This document shows, piece after piece, positions 6,227 through 8,397 of a stretch of DNA of 8,397 nt. Position 1 is the first letter of the stretch, and each line of letters starts with the position of its first letter. This stretch comes from Cytophagaceae bacterium (GTDB lineage Bacteria; Bacteroidota; Bacteroidia; Cytophagales; Spirosomataceae): NCBI GenBank assembly GCA_947461155.1, contig CANHKE010000041.1, forward strand, positions 1 to 8,397, written 5' to 3'. The notes below the pieces were generated by a model. The model saw nothing but the letters and a program-made list of their open reading frames with translations, ran no database searches and had not been told where the DNA came from. The translations under genes and the position numbers were made by a program.

Positions 6227-6252
6227 AAAAAGGCTCCGAAAGGAGCCTTTTT
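6227..6252 (-). terminator. Intrinsic terminator of the nitroreductase gene (bidirectional form)
   Basis: AAAAAGGCTCC (6227-6237) and GGAGCCTTTTT (6242-6252) pair perfectly over 11 bp around the loop GAAA. On the minus strand the stem is followed by a T-rich stretch and begins 22 nt after the nitroreductase stop. The A/T tracts make it usable from both strands. It also isolates the peptide genes from transcription of the nitroreductase. Confidence 0.9.
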
Positions 6253-6274
6253 GAAAAATAAACAGTTAATTGCT

Positions 6275-6904
6275 TTACATGCGAATGAAAAGTTGGTCTT
6301 TCGAATAACGCACTTTTGCCGCATTGGCCATGTAGTCCGTAGCTGCATCGCGCTCACCTACAGCAAGCATCAATACAGAGTGTAATCCTTTGGATGATAA
6401 GTCTAACAATTCATCCAATTTTGCTGGAATAAATCCTTCCATTGGCGTAGAATCAATTTTTAATTCAGCAGCTGCCGCTAATGCAGTTCCCATCGCCAAA
6501 TAGACTTGACGAGCTGCCCAGCCTGCTTGAACTTCCATAGGTAGTTTCAACATCGAACCGGCAATTGCTCCACGGTAGTCAGCTAACGCTTCAACTGGTA
6601 CATTGCGTGTTTCTGAAACCAATTGCATAAACGCATCGATTTTCTCTTCAGTTACTTCGTTCCATGCTGCAAAAACCAATAGGTGAGAGCCTTCTACAAC
6701 TTGCGGTTGGCCATAGGCAATCGGTTGAATTTGAGCACGCAATTCAGGATTTTCGATAACAAAAACTTGATATGGTTGTAAGCCAAATCCAGATGCTGAA
6801 AGGCGGATTGCATCCAATAGGCTTTCAATTTTGTCGGCAGAAACCTTATTGCCATTCATGCGCTTGGTCGCATAGCGCCAAGATAAATCAGTAATTAAAG
6901 ACAT
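6275..6904 (-). CDS. NfsB-like FMN nitroreductase / NAD(P)H-dependent oxidoreductase
   Basis: A 209-residue single-domain nitroreductase-family flavoenzyme, expected to act as a cytosolic FMN homodimer reducing quinones or nitro compounds with NAD(P)H. Seen: RYATKRMNG (10-18, FMN-phosphate side), RLSASGFGLQPYQVFVI (34-50, the SxSxFGLQPW-like flavin motif), EGSHLLVFAAW (71-81), and AELKIDSTPMEGF (146-158; usual GIDSTPMEGF). The end is GERDAATDYMANAAKVR (183-199), with K197 and R199 in the terminal FMN-binding segment. The physiological substrate cannot be told. It lies downstream of marR-yceI on the same strand but beyond a strong terminator, so it is probably separate or expressed by partial readthrough. 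No convincing promoter is visible in the 27 nt before its ATG. Confidence 0.9.
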   Translation of the reverse strand: MSLITDLSWRYATKRMNGNKVSADKIESLLDAIRLSASGFGLQPYQVFVIENPELRAQIQPIAYGQPQVVEGSHLLVFAAWNEVTEEKIDAFMQLVSETRNVPVEALADYRGAIAGSMLKLPMEVQAGWAARQVYLAMGTALAAAAELKIDSTPMEGFIPAKLDELLDLSSKGLHSVLMLAVGERDAATDYMANAAKVRYSKDQLFIRM

Positions 6905-6931
6905 GTTGATATGTTTTATGAGTAAAAAAAT

Positions 6932-6961
6932 AAGCCGAGGTGCAGATTTACACCTCGGCTT
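6932..6961 (-). terminator. Intrinsic terminator downstream of yceI
   Basis: AAGCCGAGGTG (6932-6942) and CACCTCGGCTT (6951-6961) form an 11-bp perfect stem with an 8-nt loop. Read on the minus strand it is followed by ATTTTTTTAC, a good U-tract, and it starts 15 nt after the yceI stop codon. It would end the marR-yceI transcript before the nitroreductase gene. Confidence 0.9.
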
Positions 6962-6976
6962 TTAAGGCGGATTTAC

Positions 6977-7543
6977 TTATTCGCTAATTAATGAAACATC
7001 TAATTTGAAATCATCAAAAATTGCTTTGTCACCAATTGAATCAAAGAATTTCTTTGAACCGTATTTGATGTTGTAATCTGTACGATCAATCGTGATTGAT
7101 GCTTTCGCAGCTACTTTTCCACCTTTCACTGAAATTTCAGCTGGGAATGAAATTGATTTTGTAATTCCTTTGATTGTCAAATTACCAGTAACTTGATTTC
7201 CTGCGATTTTTGTAATCACGAAAGTAGCTGTTGGGAATTTTTCAACTTCAAAGAAGTCTCCAGAAGAGATATGACCAATAAATTTTTGGTTATAACCTGC
7301 ATCTGTAATATCTAAATCTTTGATTGATTTCAAATCGATTGTGAAGTTACCTCCTACTAATTTGTTACCATTCACATTTAAAGCACCTGCTGAGATACCT
7401 ACTGTACCATTGTGCTTACCCGTTACTTTTTCTGCGAACCAAGCGATTGAGCTAGTTGTTGTGTTTAATTTCACAGCTTTTGGTGCTGCAAAAGATGCGA
7501 TGCTCAGTACGAGCGCTGTCAAAATTAGGCTTACTTTTTTCAT
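6977..7543 (-). CDS. YceI-family secreted lipocalin-like protein
   Basis: A 188-residue YceI protein. These form a lipocalin-like beta-barrel that binds long isoprenoid or lipid ligands in the periplasm and are often stress-induced. Residues 1-19 (MKK, hydrophobic core, SFA-AP) are a typical Sec signal peptide with probable cleavage after A19. The mature part shows the family layout: SIAWFAEKVTGKHNGTVGI (32-50), GGNFTIDLKSIKDLDI (64-79), FPTATFVITKI (103-113), GNLTIKGITKSISFP (120-134) and the closing IDRTDYNIKYGSKKFF...IGDKAIFDDFKL. The ATG is 12 nt after the marR stop, so it is cotranscribed with marR. The ligand is unknown. Confidence 0.93.
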   Translation of the reverse strand: MKKVSLILTALVLSIASFAAPKAVKLNTTTSSIAWFAEKVTGKHNGTVGISAGALNVNGNKLVGGNFTIDLKSIKDLDITDAGYNQKFIGHISSGDFFEVEKFPTATFVITKIAGNQVTGNLTIKGITKSISFPAEISVKGGKVAAKASITIDRTDYNIKYGSKKFFDSIGDKAIFDDFKLDVSLISE

Positions 7544-7555
7544 TTTATTTATTGT

Positions 7556-8020
7556 TTAATTGTTAGTAAATACACTTCTAAATTCATCCAAGAGCTCATT
7601 TAGTTCATCCATTTTAGATTGGCTAATACCCTTGAAGCTCATTTCCCACTGATTTTGTACCTGATCGATTTCTTCGAGTAAGGACAGTCCAGCGGGTAAA
7701 ATGATGACATCGACTGCCCGACGGTCCTGAGGGCATTCGCGTCTTAAAACTAATTTCTTTTCTAAAAGTTTGTCGACAAGGCGCGAAGCATTTGACATTT
7801 TGTCCAACATGCGCTCTGTGATTCCTAAAACGGTTATCGGATTATTTTGTTGTCCCCTTAAAATACGGAGCACATTGTATTGTTGTGGAGTCAAGCCAAA
7901 AGGTTTTAATAATTCGTGCGTTTGTTGCATCATCCAGTTACCTGTATAGATGATATTGACCACCGCCTTACTTGTAGGTGTATTAAATTTGCTTTGTTTT
8001 AAATCCTCCGAAATTCCCAT
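7556..8020 (-). CDS. MarR-family transcriptional regulator
   Basis: From ATG at 8020 it has 154 residues, normal for MarR dimers. N-terminal helices (16-40) lead into the winged helix: GLTPQQYNVLRILRG (42-56), ITERMLDKMSNASRLVDKLLEKKLV (67-91, helix-turn-helix) and the wing RRECPQDRRAVDVIIL (93-108) with the conserved D99-R100-R101. The helix 115-150 completes the dimerisation part. The only cysteine is C96 in the wing; the N-terminal sensing cysteine of OhrR-type members is absent. An in-frame TTG at 8041 lies within the -7 element and is rejected as a start. The promoter contains a palindrome, so autoregulation of marR-yceI is likely. The inducing signal is unknown. Confidence 0.92.
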   Translation of the reverse strand: MGISEDLKQSKFNTPTSKAVVNIIYTGNWMMQQTHELLKPFGLTPQQYNVLRILRGQQNNPITVLGITERMLDKMSNASRLVDKLLEKKLVLRRECPQDRRAVDVIILPAGLSLLEEIDQVQNQWEMSFKGISQSKMDELNELLDEFRSVFTNN

Positions 8021-8038
8021 ACTTGAAATTTGATGTAA

Positions 8039-8069
8039 CAAAATTAAATGTAATTACATTAAATACAAA
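8039..8069 (-). promoter_or_regulatory. marR-yceI promoter, full -33/-7 match
   Basis: On the minus strand TTTG (8069-8066), a 19-nt spacer and TAATTTTG (8046-8039) match the Bacteroidota promoter consensus exactly. The expected start near 8033 gives a leader of about 13 nt to the marR ATG at 8020. This fixes the gene start below the promoter. Confidence 0.8.
8047..8060. promoter_or_regulatory. Candidate MarR operator in the promoter spacer
   Basis: AATGTAATTACATT is a perfect 14-bp palindrome, extendable to 8043-8064 with one mismatched pair. It fills the spacer between the -33 and -7 boxes of the marR promoter, so a bound dimer would block RNA polymerase. AT-rich palindromes of this size are typical of MarR-family sites. 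Binding itself is inferred. Confidence 0.65.
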
Positions 8070-8109
8070 TGTTTTTAAAATATATTTTTTATAAAGTCTG
8101 ATTTAACCT

Positions 8110-8117
8110 TATTTTTG
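8110..8117 (+). promoter_or_regulatory. Candidate maf -7 element TATTTTTG
   Basis: TATTTTTG fits TAnnTTTG and ends 3 nt before the maf ATG at 8121, which would give a leaderless message. No -33 box is apparent, and T-rich DNA makes a chance match plausible. Confidence 0.35.
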
Positions 8118-8120
8118 GTC

Positions 8121-8397
8121 ATGCAAGATTCATTTAGCCTACAATTACCTTTCGTTTTAGCTTCAAATTCTCCCCGTCGGAAAGAAATTTTAACCCAAGC
8201 TGGGTTTCAATTTACGGTGCTACCCTCGGATGTCGATGAATCTTTTTCGGCAAATATGTCCCCACAGGAAGTTCCAGTCATGTTGGCCGAACGCAAAGCC
8301 AAAGCACTAGCCGAATCTTGTACGAATTCACTGATTTTGGCAGCGGATACGGTTGTTATCTTAGATAATGAAATATTAAATAAGCCCACTGACAAAC
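8121..8397 (+). CDS. maf: Maf-family nucleoside triphosphate pyrophosphatase (3' truncated by window)
   Basis: The first 92 codons of a Maf/YhdE-type protein; the full family is about 190-200 residues. These enzymes hydrolyse non-canonical or selected nucleoside triphosphates (dTTP/UTP in the YhdE subgroup) to monophosphates. Visible motifs are LASNSPRRKEIL (13-24, the substrate-binding SxxR loop), DVDES (37-41), the helix AERKAKALA (56-64), AADTVV (74-79) with the catalytic D76, and ILNKP (85-89). It is divergent from marR, with about 100 nt between start codons. The subgroup cannot be assigned without the C-terminal half. Confidence 0.92.
   Translation, partial: MQDSFSLQLPFVLASNSPRRKEILTQAGFQFTVLPSDVDESFSANMSPQEVPVMLAERKAKALAESCTNSLILAADTVVILDNEILNKPTDK

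Noticed and set aside
6142..6385. Small open frames on both strands across the nitroreductase end and its terminator (6142-6357 minus, 6200-6385 plus)
   Set aside because: Both run through the terminator hairpin and overlap the conserved nitroreductase C-terminus. They are low-complexity shadows with no domain or leader features.
8021..8041. TTG start adding 7 residues to MarR
   Set aside because: The codon overlaps the -7 element of a full consensus promoter. ATG at 8020 is preceded by a short leader and gives a normal-length MarR.
1..8397. CRISPR arrays, insertion sequences, tRNA/rRNA genes, riboswitches
   Set aside because: No regularly spaced repeats, transposase-like frames, terminal inverted repeats with target duplications, or recognisable structured-RNA signatures were seen.

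Overview
The window looks like chromosome from a member of the Bacteroidota, probably a Cytophagales-like lineage, although the genus cannot be read from it. Three things point that way: AT-rich DNA, start codons with A-rich leaders and no Shine-Dalgarno sequence, and several copies of the Bacteroidota promoter pattern TTTG-N18/19-TAnnTTTG. Most of the window is ordinary housekeeping and stress genes. The exception is an accessory pocket at about 5.4-6.2 kb.

Layout. (1) 1-3310, minus strand: a tightly packed operon argS-gpx-menA with 0 and 2 nt junctions. It encodes arginyl-tRNA synthetase, a membrane-anchored glutathione-peroxidase-family enzyme and the menaquinone prenyltransferase. menA runs off the left edge. 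(2) 3390-5398, plus strand: divergent from argS, tsaC (threonylcarbamoyl-AMP synthase for tRNA t6A) followed 2 nt later by an HD-domain CCA-adding-type tRNA nucleotidyltransferase. The divergent intergenic region holds two TACCTTTG -7 elements as the arms of a 10-bp inverted repeat. (3) 5430-6252: a 63-residue XRE-type helix-turn-helix protein on the plus strand faces two tiny minus-strand genes of 58 codons each. Both peptides carry a double-glycine (C39-peptidase type) leader and a GxxxG motif in a short hydrophobic or amphipathic core. This is the architecture of a class IIb two-peptide bacteriocin. No transporter or immunity gene lies nearby. (4) 6275-8020, minus strand: marR-yceI, a strong terminator, then an NfsB-like nitroreductase. 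The marR promoter has a perfect 14-bp palindrome exactly inside its -33/-7 spacer, a textbook position for autorepression. (5) 8121 to the right edge, plus strand: a Maf-family nucleotide pyrophosphatase, cut off by the window.

How it fits together: argS, tsaC and cca all serve tRNA maturation or charging. marR, yceI and perhaps the nitroreductase form a stress or redox-responsive block. The two peptide genes are the most notable item. They are too short for a routine ORF cutoff, are bounded by hairpins on both sides (5670-5693 and 6227-6252), and look like an unannotated secreted peptide pair with an unknown export route.
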